DNA from: Luteimonas abyssi
GTDB taxonomy: Bacteria > Pseudomonadota > Gammaproteobacteria > Xanthomonadales > Xanthomonadaceae
NCBI RefSeq assembly: GCF_001482195.1
Contig: NZ_KQ759763.1
Span: 225,023-289,022 of the forward strand
Reading direction: 5' to 3'
Length of the DNA stretch: 64,000 nucleotides
Each line of letters begins with the position of its first letter. Positions within the stretch are counted from its first letter, which is position 1. Both the position numbers and the translations under genes were made by a program. The notes under the pieces were generated by a model that saw only the letters and a program-made list of their open reading frames with translations, had not been told where the DNA came from and did not search any database. This document shows, one piece after another, positions 1-9,218 of this stretch.

Positions 1-1
1 G

Positions 2-1021
2 GTCACCTGGAGTCTGATGACCGATGTGTTCGATGCACGGCAGGCGCGACGGCTGTTCGGCTTTCTCGCGGCCGGTGCCAGTGTCGGCGGCCTCCTCGGG
101 CCGGCGGCCAGCGTGGTGCTGGCGGGCGCGCTCGGTGAAGCGGGGCTCGTGCTGCTGGCCGCGGCGCTTCTCGGCGTCGCGCTGGCATGCAATACGACGC
201 TGTTGCGGTGGCGCGCGAAGGTGCGCGGCACCGAGCTTTCCGGTGCCGGTCGCGATGATGATGCGCGCGCGCCGATCGGCGGCAATCCGCTGGCCGGCTT
301 CGCGGAGGTCCTGACCTCGCGCTACCTGCTGGCGGTGGCGGGCTTCGTCCTGTTGCTCGCGGCGACGACGACGCTGCTGTACATCGAGCAGATGCGGCTG
401 GTGGCCGAATGGTTTCCGGACCGCACCGCGCAGATCCGCGTATTCGGCCTGTTCGATGTGGCCGTCCAGGTCGGTGCGTTGTTGTTGCAGCTGTTCGTGA
501 CCGGGCGTGCGATCGGGACGCTGGGGCTGGGGGCGTGGCTGGCGATCGTGCCGGTGGTGGTGTGCGTGGGCTTCGTGGCGCTCGCGCTGTCACCCGGGTT
601 CGCGATGCTGGCGGTGTTGCTGGTGATCAGGCGCATCGGCGAGTACGCCTTCGTCCGGCCGGGCCGCGAGTTGCTGTTCGCGCCGCTGGGCACGCGCACG
701 CGCTACCGGGCCAAGACCGTCATCGATACCGCGGTCTATCGCGCCGGCGATGCGGCGAGCGCATGGTGCCGGAGCATCGTGGACGTGCTCGGCCAGGGCA
801 CTGCGCTGGTGGCGGTGATCGGTGCCGTCTGCGCGCTGGTATGGGCGGCTCTCGGGTGGTCGGTGGGCCGGCACGCCGATCGCCTGAGTCTGCCGGCGCG
901 GCGGGAGGCGGGCGATCGGCACGGACCCCGGCCTTCGCGGTTCTCCAATACGCGACACCCCGGCAAGCCGGGGTGTCGGGGTGTCGGGGTGGTGCGGTCC
1001 GTCGTGACGGTCAGTTGGTGA
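2..1021 (+). CDS. MFS transporter, nucleotide-transporter-like (5' end cut by window edge)
   Basis: Integral membrane transporter of the major facilitator type, resembling bacterial proteins annotated as NTP/NTP exchange transporters. The frame is open to the window edge; codons before the first ATG at 17 read VTWSL and continue the family-like stretch DVFDARQARRLFGFLAAGAS, so the ATG at 17 is probably internal. At least eight hydrophobic segments follow, with a basic loop (RYRAKTVIDTAVYRAGD) that is also typical of the family. The last ~35 residues are Arg/Gly-rich, not membrane-like, and are encoded across a hairpin; the stop lies 11 nt inside the 3' end of the convergent protease gene. The substrate cannot be told from the sequence. 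Confidence 0.72.
   Translation, partial: VTWSLMTDVFDARQARRLFGFLAAGASVGGLLGPAASVVLAGALGEAGLVLLAAALLGVALACNTTLLRWRAKVRGTELSGAGRDDDARAPIGGNPLAGFAEVLTSRYLLAVAGFVLLLAATTTLLYIEQMRLVAEWFPDRTAQIRVFGLFDVAVQVGALLLQLFVTGRAIGTLGLGAWLAIVPVVVCVGFVALALSPGFAMLAVLLVIRRIGEYAFVRPGRELLFAPLGTRTRYRAKTVIDTAVYRAGDAASAWCRSIVDVLGQGTALVAVIGAVCALVWAALGWSVGRHADRLSLPARREAGDRHGPRPSRFSNTRHPGKPGCRGVGVVRSVVTVSW
953..978 (-). terminator. Hairpin downstream of the alpha-lytic protease gene
   Basis: A perfect 11-bp stem (CGACACCCCGG at 953-963 pairing with 968-978) closes a 4-nt loop, 33 nt past the protease stop on the minus strand. There is no T-tract, so it may act as a rho-independent-like or mRNA-stabilising hairpin. It lies inside the 3' coding part of the convergent transporter gene. 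Confidence 0.55.
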
Positions 1022-2204
1022 CCAGGTTGACGCCGTAGGAGCTGAGCATCGGGGTGAGGCGTTGATACCAGGTGCGGCGCTGGCTCTGGGCAATGCCGCA
1101 GTTGGTGCCGTCGTTGCCGAGCGCGCCGCCGGAGGTGACGCCCTGGCCATGACCCGCCGAGGAGATCCACGAGCCGCCCGAGTCGCCCTGGCCGGCGCAG
1201 GCGTTGGATTCGCGCAGGCCCTGCACGTTGCCGTCGCCGTAGTTCACGCTGACGTTGGTCCGGGTGATCGTGCCGCAGCGCCAGCCGGTCCGGAATCCCG
1301 AGCGACAGACGGCAGCGCCGACGGACGCCTCTGCGCTGCCGACGACTGGCGTGGTGGAACTGCCGCTGTACTGCCACACGCGGCCGAACAGGGTGTCCTG
1401 CTGGCGCACGGTGGCCCACGCGGCATCGGAGCCGGGATAGTTGCTCGCCTGGAAGGTGCCCACCGGGGTGCCGTTGATGCTGACGGTATTACCGGTGCGG
1501 CCGCAGTGACCGGCGGTGACGAATCCCTTGGTCGAACCGCGCGTGACCGGGAAGCCGATCGAGCAGCTGTTGTAGCGGATGCCGCCGTAGATGTTGATCA
1601 GGGTGGTCGGCACCTGTTCGGACACCTCGAAGTGCAGCATGCCGGTATCGACATCGCTGTTGACCAGGAAGTCCATCACCGAGGCCTTGCGCTCGGCGCC
1701 GGGCGACAGGGTGACCACGACGCGGTTGTTGGGCAGATCGATGCCCCAGGACTGCACGCCGTCGAGGCGGCGCATGACCCGCGAGGTGGCGGACAGGTCC
1801 AGCGCGCCGATGGCCTGTTCGAGGTCGTACAGGCTGTAGGTGACCTGGCGGGTGTGCGCACCCTCGATCGGCGCCAGACGTTGCGCGCCCTGCAGGTCCG
1901 TGGATGCCGCGGCCACGACCACCTGCGGATTGCCGGCGGCGTCGTACTCGATCCAGGTGCCCGCGAAGCTGTCGCCGTACAGCGCCTGCGCGGCGGCTTC
2001 CAGGTCCGGCACCTGCTGTTCGGTCTCGACGGCCTTCAGGTACTGGACGTCGGTCATGCCCAGGTCGCGTTCCAGTGCGGCCACCATGTCCGGATCCAGA
2101 TGCGGACGGTCCGGACCGGCGGCGAACGCGCTCCCGCCCGCGGCGACCGCCGAGATCAGGGCCAGGGCCAGGGTGCGACGTGCCGTTGTATGCAGTGATT
2201 GCAT
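1011..2204 (-). CDS. Alpha-lytic protease precursor (S1E serine endopeptidase)
   Basis: Secreted chymotrypsin-fold protease made as a pre-pro-enzyme of 397 residues, the length of the Lysobacter alpha-lytic protease precursor. A signal peptide (about residues 1-28, ending SAFA-AG) is followed by an alpha-lytic pro domain that acts as a folding chaperone, and the mature enzyme starts near residue 203 (INIYGGIRYN). The triad is visible: His233 in TAGHCG, Asp260 in SDAAW, Ser342 in GDSGGS, with cysteines as in the known enzyme (NSC, GHC, VCRSG, RCGT, NAC, NCG). The ATG at 2204 is preceded by GGAGGA at good spacing, which rules out the longer upstream frame. It probably attacks cell walls and proteins of other microbes. 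Single gene with its own upstream region. Confidence 0.97.
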   Translation of the reverse strand: MQSLHTTARRTLALALISAVAAGGSAFAAGPDRPHLDPDMVAALERDLGMTDVQYLKAVETEQQVPDLEAAAQALYGDSFAGTWIEYDAAGNPQVVVAAASTDLQGAQRLAPIEGAHTRQVTYSLYDLEQAIGALDLSATSRVMRRLDGVQSWGIDLPNNRVVVTLSPGAERKASVMDFLVNSDVDTGMLHFEVSEQVPTTLINIYGGIRYNSCSIGFPVTRGSTKGFVTAGHCGRTGNTVSINGTPVGTFQASNYPGSDAAWATVRQQDTLFGRVWQYSGSSTTPVVGSAEASVGAAVCRSGFRTGWRCGTITRTNVSVNYGDGNVQGLRESNACAGQGDSGGSWISSAGHGQGVTSGGALGNDGTNCGIAQSQRRTWYQRLTPMLSSYGVNLVTN

Positions 2205-2682
2205 CGTGCTTCCTCCGTGTAGCGATCGAGTGGGCCGCGGCAGGGGCGGGTCGTGCGACACGCAGGAACAGGTGCAGTCTGCAAGGCGTCGGCACCGCAT
2301 GGCCCGACGATCCGGTCTTCCGACTCACGGCGATACCGGGTCGAAACGGCATCGACGGCCGGTCGCTGGGGCCGGCGTCGGGTCGAACGATCGGTATCGC
2401 GAATCCTTCCGCAGGAAGACACGACCACGAGCACTGCAACTGCCATCCAACGCGCCGGCGGCCGGTCCGGCCCTGCCTGATGCGGCGCGCCGCAACCGGC
2501 GGCACGAAGACGTGCGGCTGGTCGGCGGCGCACCTCGAACGTAGGGCGCTCCGATCGGGCGGGTCAAGTGCGCACGTGCAGTGAAAATGCCAACTGCGGC
2601 GCGTTATGACGGCACGTGGAGTGCAGCGAAGGCGTCGAATATTCCGAACTGTGCGCGTGGTCAATATGTCGTCGTGCGCGCG
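2205..2682. other. Intergenic leader upstream of the protease gene
   Basis: This 478-bp stretch lies between the AraC gene and the protease start. No open frame here has protein-like composition. It holds the protease ribosome site and a possible sigma-70-type promoter near 2636-2664, leaving a long untranslated leader of about 430 nt if that promoter is the one used. Confidence 0.6.
2636..2664 (-). promoter_or_regulatory. Possible sigma-70-type promoter for the protease
   Basis: On the minus strand TTGACC (2664-2659) is followed after exactly 17 nt by TATTCG (2641-2636). The -35 is a 5/6 match and the -10 only 3/6. It is the most A/T-rich part of this gap and points at the protease. Weak without transcript data. 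Confidence 0.3.
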
Positions 2683-3705
2683 TCAGGCCATCGTGGCCCG
2701 CAGTTCCATCGCGCTACGCTTGGGCGAGGCGCCGAACATCCTCGAATACTCGCGGCTGAATTGCGACGCGCTCTCGTAGCCGACCTGATACGCCGCATCC
2801 GCCACGCCTGCGGCTTCGGCCACCATCAGCCGACGTGCCTCGAGCAGGCGCAACTGCTTCTGGAACTGCAGCGGCGTCATCGACGTCATCGCCTTGAAGT
2901 GCTGATGGAACGACGACGGACTCATGCGCGCCACGTCGGCCAGCTGTTCGACCCGCACCCGCTGGGTGTAGTTGGCGCGAAGCAGGCTGATGGCCTTGAC
3001 GATGCGATCGTTGTGGGTGTCCGGCTGTACCTGCCTGCGAAGCTCGCCGCCGTGCGGGCCGCTCAGCAGCCAGTAGTAGATCTCGCGCATGATCGAGGGG
3101 TGCAGCACCGGGGCCGCCTGCGGCTGATCGGCCAGCCGGAACAAGCGCAGCAGGCATTCGGCCAGCGGCGCGTCCACCGATTCGACGAACAGGGCGGGGC
3201 CCGCGTCGGCCGGAGCCACCGGAGGCGCATCCATCTGTTCGATCACCTCGTGCATGACTGCGGGATCCAGATCGATGGTGATGCCGACGAAGGATTCGTC
3301 GGGGCTCGCCTCGACGATCTGTCCGCAGGCCGGCATGTCCATGCTCACGATCAGGCACTGCATCGGACCGTAGGCGAGCATGTCGCCGCCGAAGACGATC
3401 TGTTTCGCGCCCCGGAGCACGATACACAACGACGGCTTGTAGACCCGATGGTTGGCCATGACCCGGCGGAAGCAGTGCAGGACATGCACACCGCCCATCG
3501 GCATCGAGAAGTAACCCTCCTGGCCGTCGTGGTTGTCGAGGTAGACGGTGGCGGCGCTCAAGAGAGCGGACGCCAGCGGGGATGACGCCAGCGGCGCTCC
3601 GGCCACGGCTGCGGGCGCGGGTGTGGATGGGGCGAACGACGATGCCGCGGGCGCCCGTGTCGCAGCGCTTGCAGGATTAGGCAAATTTGTTGGGGGAATG
3701 GGCAT
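2683..3705 (-). CDS. AraC-family transcriptional regulator (AraC_N type)
   Basis: DNA-binding regulator of 340 residues. An Ala/Pro-rich head (~50 residues) precedes an AraC_N sensor-like domain (HCFRRVMANHRVYKPSLCIV onward) and a C-terminal AraC domain with two helix-turn-helix motifs (VEQLADVARMSPSSFHQHFK and the later VADAAYQVGYESASQFSREY). It is of the same subfamily as the regulator at 53934-54842, sharing the MTPLQ(F/Y)QKQ(L/M)RLLEAR segment. Its ATG has only a weak ribosome site. Divergent from the PmtA-like gene across an A/T-rich 257-bp gap and upstream of the protease on the same strand; which of them it controls is unknown. Confidence 0.9.
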   Translation of the reverse strand: MPIPPTNLPNPASAATRAPAASSFAPSTPAPAAVAGAPLASSPLASALLSAATVYLDNHDGQEGYFSMPMGGVHVLHCFRRVMANHRVYKPSLCIVLRGAKQIVFGGDMLAYGPMQCLIVSMDMPACGQIVEASPDESFVGITIDLDPAVMHEVIEQMDAPPVAPADAGPALFVESVDAPLAECLLRLFRLADQPQAAPVLHPSIMREIYYWLLSGPHGGELRRQVQPDTHNDRIVKAISLLRANYTQRVRVEQLADVARMSPSSFHQHFKAMTSMTPLQFQKQLRLLEARRLMVAEAAGVADAAYQVGYESASQFSREYSRMFGASPKRSAMELRATMA

Positions 3706-3962
3706 TTTGGGGTTCCGGCGTGTTCGGTAGTTTGCAAGTCGGAATGAACGACCAGACCCGCCGGAGATTCGTTTTTACATAATCAGCAAGCCGGACGGCA
3801 AGTGCCGATGGAGATCCCGTTTCTCGCGCGTTCGCGCACCGGATGCCCGCCGCGCGCGGCGCGTTTTCGCGTGCGCGTTACCCACGCCGAGGATGCCGCC
3901 GCGAAGGATCGCGTCGCGCGTCCGGCCCGCCATCCCGATGACCACGAACCGGAGAGTTTCCG

Positions 3963-4550
3963 ATGAAAAGCGCGTGCGCGGCCGGCCATGCCGGCTTCTT
4001 CCAGGCCTGGTTGCGGCATCCGCTGCGCGTGGCGGCGATCGCACCCTCCGGGCAGGCGCTCGCGCGATTGATCTGCGCCGGCATCTCGGCCGACACCGGG
4101 CCGGTGATCGAACTCGGTCCCGGGACGGGTGTGTTCACCCGCGCCCTGATCGCGCGTGGCGTGCGCCAGGAGGATCTCGCGCTGGTCGAGTTCGAGGGCC
4201 GGTTCGCCGCCATGCTCGCGCTGCGCTATCCCGCCGCCCGTGTGCTGTGCCTGGATGCCGCCCGCGTGCACGGCGCTGCGCTGTTCGACGGCCGGTCGGC
4301 CGGTGCGGTGGTCAGCGGCCTGCCGTTGCTGTCGATGCCGCCGCGCAAGGTGGCGTCGATCCTGATCTCCGCGTTCCGCAAGTTGCGCGCGGACGGCCAG
4401 TTCCATCAATTCACCTACGGCCCCGGTTGTCCGGTGCCCAGGCGTGTGCTGGACCGCCTCGGTCTGGAAGCCACGTTCGCCGGCGGGACCCTCGCCAACC
4501 TGCCGCCTGCGGCGGTCTACCGGATCCGGCGACGGGCCCACACGGTGTAG
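3963..4550 (+). CDS. PmtA-like SAM-dependent methyltransferase
   Basis: 195-residue class I methyltransferase resembling bacterial phospholipid N-methyltransferases (PmtA) and the rRNA-adenine-methyltransferase-like group. It starts FFQAWLRHPLRVAAIAPSG, a segment characteristic of PmtA-like proteins, then the SAM-binding motif VIELGPGTGVFTRAL at about residues 47-61, an acidic end of strand 2 (LVEFE) and SGLPLLSMPPRK. A plausible role is methylation of phosphatidylethanolamine at the inner membrane, but other lipid or small-molecule substrates are possible. The ATG has GGAG about 9 nt upstream. It converges on the TonB receptor gene, with a terminator between them. Confidence 0.8.
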   Translation: MKSACAAGHAGFFQAWLRHPLRVAAIAPSGQALARLICAGISADTGPVIELGPGTGVFTRALIARGVRQEDLALVEFEGRFAAMLALRYPAARVLCLDAARVHGAALFDGRSAGAVVSGLPLLSMPPRKVASILISAFRKLRADGQFHQFTYGPGCPVPRRVLDRLGLEATFAGGTLANLPPAAVYRIRRRAHTV

Positions 4551-4601
4551 AAGCGATCGTCCATGGTTCGGCATGCGCAGCCTGCCGTACGAGATCGGTC
4601 G

Positions 4602-4628
4602 AAGAAAAGAGCCCGACGAATCGGGCTC
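4602..4628 (-). terminator. Intrinsic terminator of the TonB receptor gene
   Basis: An 8-bp stem (GAGCCCGA, 4609-4616, pairing with 4621-4628) with a 4-nt loop. On the minus strand it is followed directly by TTTTCTTC, so it terminates transcripts of the receptor gene, whose stop lies 41 nt upstream of it. Confidence 0.8.
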
Positions 4629-4668
4629 CCGACAAGCAACACGGAGAGAAGTGTTCTTGTCGTGACCG

Positions 4669-7638
4669 TCAGAAGCGGTAGGTCGCGCCCAGATAGACGA
4701 AGCGGCCGATCGAGTCGTAGTTCGCCGAACCGACGCCGGAGCCGAAGTAGTTCAGCGGCGGATCCTTGTCGAACAGGTTGTTGGCGCCGATGTACACGTT
4801 GATGCCCGAGTCGGGATACGTGTAGCCGATCTGGGCGTTGTGCGTGACATGTGCGCCGTTGCGGATCGGGCTGGACTGGCCCGGGTTCGTGGCGTAACTG
4901 TCCGGGTCCACACGCAAGGTGTCGTGGACGTAGTTCATCCGCCAGTTGGCGTTCCAATCACCGCGCGCGTAGGACGTCTCGAGGTTGGCCCGGTAGCGGG
5001 GGTTGGATGTGGACTTCAGGAAACTCTCGGAATCGTCGGGGAAATCCTGGAACTCCCATTCGCGTGACTGCAGCAGACGGGTACCGACCGCGCGCACGAT
5101 GGTGGTGCCGCCGAGCAGGTTGAAGCGGTAGTCGACTTCGAAGTCGACGCCGACGCGACGCGACTTGGCGAGGTTTTCGTCGAGCGCGACCCATGAGGTG
5201 ATGCTGTGCCCCGGGAACGCCCGGCCATCGATGGTGATGCCGCCGGCCGGCGCGCGCACGAACGTGTCGCAGAACGGATTGTCGATGCCGCCGGGTGAGT
5301 CCACGCAGCGCGTGGCGTTGGTTTCCGCGTCGACGGAGCCGATGGCGTCGTGCAGGGTGATCCGCCAGTAGTCCACCGACACGCCGAGTCCTTCGATGAA
5401 CGCCGGCTGCCAGACGAGGCCGAAGGACACGGAGTCTGCGGTTTCCGCCATGAGGTCCGGGTTGCCGCCGCTCAGCCCGGGCCGGTTGGCGGTCACCGTA
5501 TCGATCCAGCCGGCGGGAACGCCGAGCGCGGCGCAGTTGGCGCGGCGCAAGGCCGGATTGCGCGCATTTTCGGGCCTGTTGCCATTGGTCGGCAGCTCGT
5601 TGCACGGATCGTCGATGAAGGCGAAATTCTCCGACTGCGGGCCGAAGAGTTCACTGATGCTGGGTGCGCGGATCGATTGCGCAGCGGTGCCGCGGACACG
5701 CAGTGACGGAATGACCTGCCAGTCGAGGCCGACGTTCCAGGTCTTCGTCGATCCGATGGTGCTGTAGTCGGAGTAGCGGCCTGCCAGGTCGAGCGCCAGA
5801 CGCTCGACGCCGGGCAGCCCCGCCAGCAGTGGAATCGAGGTTTCCACGAAGGCCTCGCGCACGTCGTACTGTCCACCCGAGTCCGGGATCGCGTTGAGGA
5901 AGGTCAGCCCGAGTGCGCTCAGCGGATCGGCGATCTCGTTGCTCTCTTCCTTGCGGTACTCCAGGCCGCCGGCGAAGCCAACGTCACCGGCCGGCAGCGA
6001 GAACAATGCGCTGTTGCCCACCGAGGCACTGTAGACGGTCTGCTTGATCTTCGACGTATTGAGCGTGTCGATGTTGTACCAGGCGGCTGCTTCGGGGTTG
6101 ATGGCGCCGTTTCCGAGGATCGAGAACGGCACGCAACCGGAGCGCGCGTAGCTGTTGTAGGACTCGCCCGTGTTCGGATTGATGGCCGCCGGGTCGACAT
6201 CCACACGGCAGCGCACGCGGCCATCGACATCGATCACGGAGTCGAGCCCTGCATAGAACCGGTCGTTGATGCGGTTGTTGAGGTTCAGGCGGTCGATCGA
6301 TGTCTCGCCGTAGTTGAATGATGTCTCGTAGGTCCAGTTGTCGCCGAGAAACCCCTCCAGGCCGACCACGAACCGGCTGGTCTTGCGGTCGACGAGTTCG
6401 CCGCGAAGGCCGCCGTCGGCGTGAATCCGGTTGATCGTGAGCGCCGAGAGGTCGTTGGCGTCCATCAGTGCACCCAGTGCAGGTGAGATGTACGCGCTGT
6501 CCCGGCGCAGCAGGACCGGAATGTCGAACGAAGGCGTGGTGAAGAAGTTGGATTCGGTCTTGGTGTACTTGCCTTCGAAGAACAGGCGATGGTTGTCGGA
6601 CAGGTCGAAGTTGACGATCGTGTTGACGCTGGTGCGATCGAAGGCGGGTTCGAGGTCCTCCACCGCGTTCAGATCGGTGAAGTCGCAATCGACGCAGGAA
6701 CTGTTGGAGACCACGACGCCGTCGTAGCGGTTGCGTCGGAAGCTTCCATCCGGCTCGAGGATGTAGCGATTGCCCCAGCTCGATGGATTCCTGAAATCGA
6801 ACGTGTCGACGTCGAACGTGCCTCCGTACGAGAAGGAATGGTTGCCGCCTGGGCCGCTGACGACGTTCTGCGGATTGCTCTGACTGGGAGGCTGGGAACG
6901 ATCGAAGTTGGGGTTGGGCACCGAGACGAGGTGCCGGCGACCAATCCGGCGATCGCCGCGTCCGAAGCGGCTCTGCTCGCTGCGCTCGAACGCGATCGCT
7001 GCGTTGCCTCGGCCATCGGCGAAGTCGTTGCCGCCTGAGATGCTGACGAACTTGCGGTCATGACTGCCCTCGGAAGCGGCACCGCGCTGGGCGCGCAGCT
7101 CGATGCCATCGAAGGATTTCTTCATGATGAAATTGACCACGCCGGCCACGGCGTCGGCGCCGTAGACGGCCGATGCGCCACCGGTGATCACTTCGACACG
7201 CTCGATCCATTCGACGGGAATCGTGTTCACATCGACCGCCGTTGAGCCGGCGCTCGCGCCGACGTGGCGGCGGCCGTTCACCAGAACCAGTGTTCGCGCA
7301 GTTCCCATGCCGCGTAGGTCGAGTAGGCCGAGCCCCGCAGTGCCGATGAAGCGTGTGGAGTTGCCGGTCGTAAAGGTCGGCGTGAGTTGCGACAGTTTGG
7401 TCATCACTTCGCCGATGTTGACCGCGCCCGTCGCGCGAATTTCCTCGGCTGACACGGCCGTGACCGGCGATGGCGCGACGAAGCCCTCGCGTGCGATCCG
7501 GGTGCCGGTCACGCTGACGCGATCGATCTCGACGGCATCGGGCTGCGTGGCGTCTTGGGCCAGGAGCGTGCCGGTCGCGGCCAGGAGTGCGATGGCCAGG
7601 GGCGTACGGGCCAGGCCGAAGGTGGCTCTGTTGCGCAT
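4669..7638 (-). CDS. TonB-dependent outer membrane receptor
   Basis: 989-residue outer membrane transporter. The signal peptide (MRNRATFGLARTPLAIALLA, cleaved near LLAQ) is followed by a TonB-box-like region (DRVSVTGTRI), a plug domain with the usual VNGRR and VEVITGGASAVYGADAVAGV segments, and a long beta-barrel ending in aromatic YLGATYRF. Such receptors import siderophores, B12 or oligosaccharides/peptides with ExbB-ExbD-TonB energy; ligand unknown here. This branch is abundant in Xanthomonadaceae, and the neighbouring secreted hydrolases suggest uptake of breakdown products (inference). The ATG at 7638 has GGAG 9 nt upstream; the longer frame upstream has none. Terminator 41 nt downstream. 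Confidence 0.95.
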   Translation of the reverse strand: MRNRATFGLARTPLAIALLAATGTLLAQDATQPDAVEIDRVSVTGTRIAREGFVAPSPVTAVSAEEIRATGAVNIGEVMTKLSQLTPTFTTGNSTRFIGTAGLGLLDLRGMGTARTLVLVNGRRHVGASAGSTAVDVNTIPVEWIERVEVITGGASAVYGADAVAGVVNFIMKKSFDGIELRAQRGAASEGSHDRKFVSISGGNDFADGRGNAAIAFERSEQSRFGRGDRRIGRRHLVSVPNPNFDRSQPPSQSNPQNVVSGPGGNHSFSYGGTFDVDTFDFRNPSSWGNRYILEPDGSFRRNRYDGVVVSNSSCVDCDFTDLNAVEDLEPAFDRTSVNTIVNFDLSDNHRLFFEGKYTKTESNFFTTPSFDIPVLLRRDSAYISPALGALMDANDLSALTINRIHADGGLRGELVDRKTSRFVVGLEGFLGDNWTYETSFNYGETSIDRLNLNNRINDRFYAGLDSVIDVDGRVRCRVDVDPAAINPNTGESYNSYARSGCVPFSILGNGAINPEAAAWYNIDTLNTSKIKQTVYSASVGNSALFSLPAGDVGFAGGLEYRKEESNEIADPLSALGLTFLNAIPDSGGQYDVREAFVETSIPLLAGLPGVERLALDLAGRYSDYSTIGSTKTWNVGLDWQVIPSLRVRGTAAQSIRAPSISELFGPQSENFAFIDDPCNELPTNGNRPENARNPALRRANCAALGVPAGWIDTVTANRPGLSGGNPDLMAETADSVSFGLVWQPAFIEGLGVSVDYWRITLHDAIGSVDAETNATRCVDSPGGIDNPFCDTFVRAPAGGITIDGRAFPGHSITSWVALDENLAKSRRVGVDFEVDYRFNLLGGTTIVRAVGTRLLQSREWEFQDFPDDSESFLKSTSNPRYRANLETSYARGDWNANWRMNYVHDTLRVDPDSYATNPGQSSPIRNGAHVTHNAQIGYTYPDSGINVYIGANNLFDKDPPLNYFGSGVGSANYDSIGRFVYLGATYRF

Positions 7639-7797
7639 GTGAATCTCCGAAGATGGCGAAATGACGGGAGAATCGAGTCGTCCGCATCGCCGCACATGCT
7701 GCGCCTGCATCCCCTGGCTCCCGGCGGATACAACGTTCGAGGCGGGGAGCACCCTACCGTCGGTCCGGCAGCAGGGCGTTCGCGCTGCTCGACAGGC

Positions 7798-7825
7798 AAA
7801 AAGAGAGCCCGCCGGAGCGGGCTCT
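7798..7825 (-). terminator. Intrinsic terminator of the AA10 monooxygenase gene
   Basis: A 9-bp stem (AGAGCCCGC, 7804-7812, pairing with 7817-7825) with loop CGGA, followed on the minus strand by five Ts after one C. A second hairpin (TCCCGCCGG, 7832-7840, with 7853-7861) precedes it. Both lie just beyond the stop of the monooxygenase gene. Confidence 0.8.
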
Positions 7826-7895
7826 GATGGGTCCCGCCGGGTCGAAGGCGCTCCGGCGGGAGGTGGAATGTGGAACGTCCACTCCGGGACCGCAA

Positions 7896-8900
7896 TCAGT
7901 GCACGTGCTCGTCCGCATACGGCGTATCGGATTCAGGAAGCTCCACGTCGACCGCGAACGAACGCCGTCCGGTGACCCAGACCTGCTGGCCGATGCCCGC
8001 GCGCTTGACCTGGACCTCGTCGGTGTCCGCGATCCGCTCACCGACCCGCGCGAAGCGGGCGCGCGCATTGACCTCCTCGCCCACGCGTCGCGGCCAGTCG
8101 ATCACCGAAGTCTCGCCCTCGGCCAGCACCGTGCGGATCGACTCGGCATCGCTGCCGTCGGCATTGAACACGCGCAGCGTGACCGCGGTGCCGACCGGAT
8201 AGTCGTTGACCACGTTCAGGCGGCCGGCCTCGGCCCAAGTCGATCCCGCGGCGAGCACCGAGGGCCTGAACTGGACATCCATGCAGGAATAGAACGCCTC
8301 GGTGGAATCGGAGCGCTGCCAGGTGTTGTAGATCACGTGGCGCCCGCTGCGCGCGGGCAGCGTGCAGCTGATGTGGTAGTTGTTGCCGGCCGAGAGCGGA
8401 GTCGAGCCGGCGCGGCAGAATTCCTGCATGTCGTTCCAGCGCAACGGGGTGCTGGGGTTCCAGCCCTCGGGCGTGACGTAGAACACCCAGTCGCGCGTCG
8501 CGTGCGGCGCGGTGGCGTGGAAGGTGAAGGTGTAGTGGCTGCCGGCGGGCACGTCGCTGGTCTGCCAGTCGCTGCGGATCACGTCGAGACCGCGGAAGGT
8601 GGGGTTTCCGCCGCTGCACAGTTCCCCGTCGGGGACCACGGCGCGGTGGTTACCGTTGGCGTTGGCCTGGTTGATGCCGTTCCAGTCGTAGAACAGCTGC
8701 GAGCCCGCGACGGCCCAGGCGGCGCGGCAGGCGGGATCGGCCGGGTTCTCCCGGTTGCCGAGGTAGCACTTGTAGATGCGGCTTTCCGGGACGGTGAAGC
8801 TTCCATGTGCGCTGGCCTGCGGGGACGGCAGGGCGAGGGCGAGGGCGGTGGTGGCGTAGAGCGCGGCGGCATGCAAAGACAGAGCGGATGAGCGGTTCAT
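7896..8900 (-). CDS. Lytic polysaccharide monooxygenase (AA10, chitin/cellulose-active) with GbpA2-like domain
   Basis: Secreted copper enzyme of 334 residues that cuts crystalline chitin or cellulose oxidatively. The signal peptide ends ASA-HGSF, so processing exposes His32 as the N-terminal histidine; the second histidine of the copper brace is His133 in TAPHAT. The AA10 core spans about residues 32-212 with paired cysteines. Residues ~215-334 resemble the second domain of GbpA-type proteins (VNDYPVGTAVTLRVFNADG), a possible surface-attachment module. The last residues are His-rich (DEHVH). The ATG has GGGAG upstream. Divergent from the GH16 gene. Confidence 0.93.
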   Translation of the reverse strand: MNRSSALSLHAAALYATTALALALPSPQASAHGSFTVPESRIYKCYLGNRENPADPACRAAWAVAGSQLFYDWNGINQANANGNHRAVVPDGELCSGGNPTFRGLDVIRSDWQTSDVPAGSHYTFTFHATAPHATRDWVFYVTPEGWNPSTPLRWNDMQEFCRAGSTPLSAGNNYHISCTLPARSGRHVIYNTWQRSDSTEAFYSCMDVQFRPSVLAAGSTWAEAGRLNVVNDYPVGTAVTLRVFNADGSDAESIRTVLAEGETSVIDWPRRVGEEVNARARFARVGERIADTDEVQVKRAGIGQQVWVTGRRSFAVDVELPESDTPYADEHVH

Positions 8901-9218
8901 GGCAACTCCCTGCGGATGAGTGGACGTCCGATGGAACGCGAGACCAGTGCGTCGGCTGTCGAGGCCGGACGCGCCATGCGTCCGGATGCGAACGGCGCTT
9001 CGCCACGCCGTTCGGATCGATCCTAGGTCGCGTGTCCGGCCGAATCTGTGCGGCGTATCCCGCTGTTTCCGCCCATGCCAGAAAATGCGACCGCGCGCTC
9101 GTCCAATCCGGTATCAGGCCTCGGAAACGGATCCGCACGCGCGATTTCCGTTGACGTCGCCGCGCCGCCTTCGGTAATCCTGCGGATGCGCACGCAGCGC
9201 GACACCGGGAGCGCAGGG
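8901..9218. other. Divergent intergenic region between two polysaccharide-degrading enzymes
   Basis: This 318-bp gap separates the AA10 gene (minus) from the GH16 gene (plus). It must carry both promoters, but no convincing -35/-10 pair or palindrome stands out and no protein-like frame is present. An open frame in phase with GH16 starts at 9048, but its first ~57 codons do not look like protein. Confidence 0.5.

Noticed and set aside
2581..3585. Plus-strand frame opposite the AraC gene
   Set aside because: His/Arg-rich mirror of the regulator; no start site or motif.
4609..4628. Hairpin as terminator of the methyltransferase gene (plus strand)
   Set aside because: The T-tract is on the minus strand only, so it fits the TonB receptor gene better.
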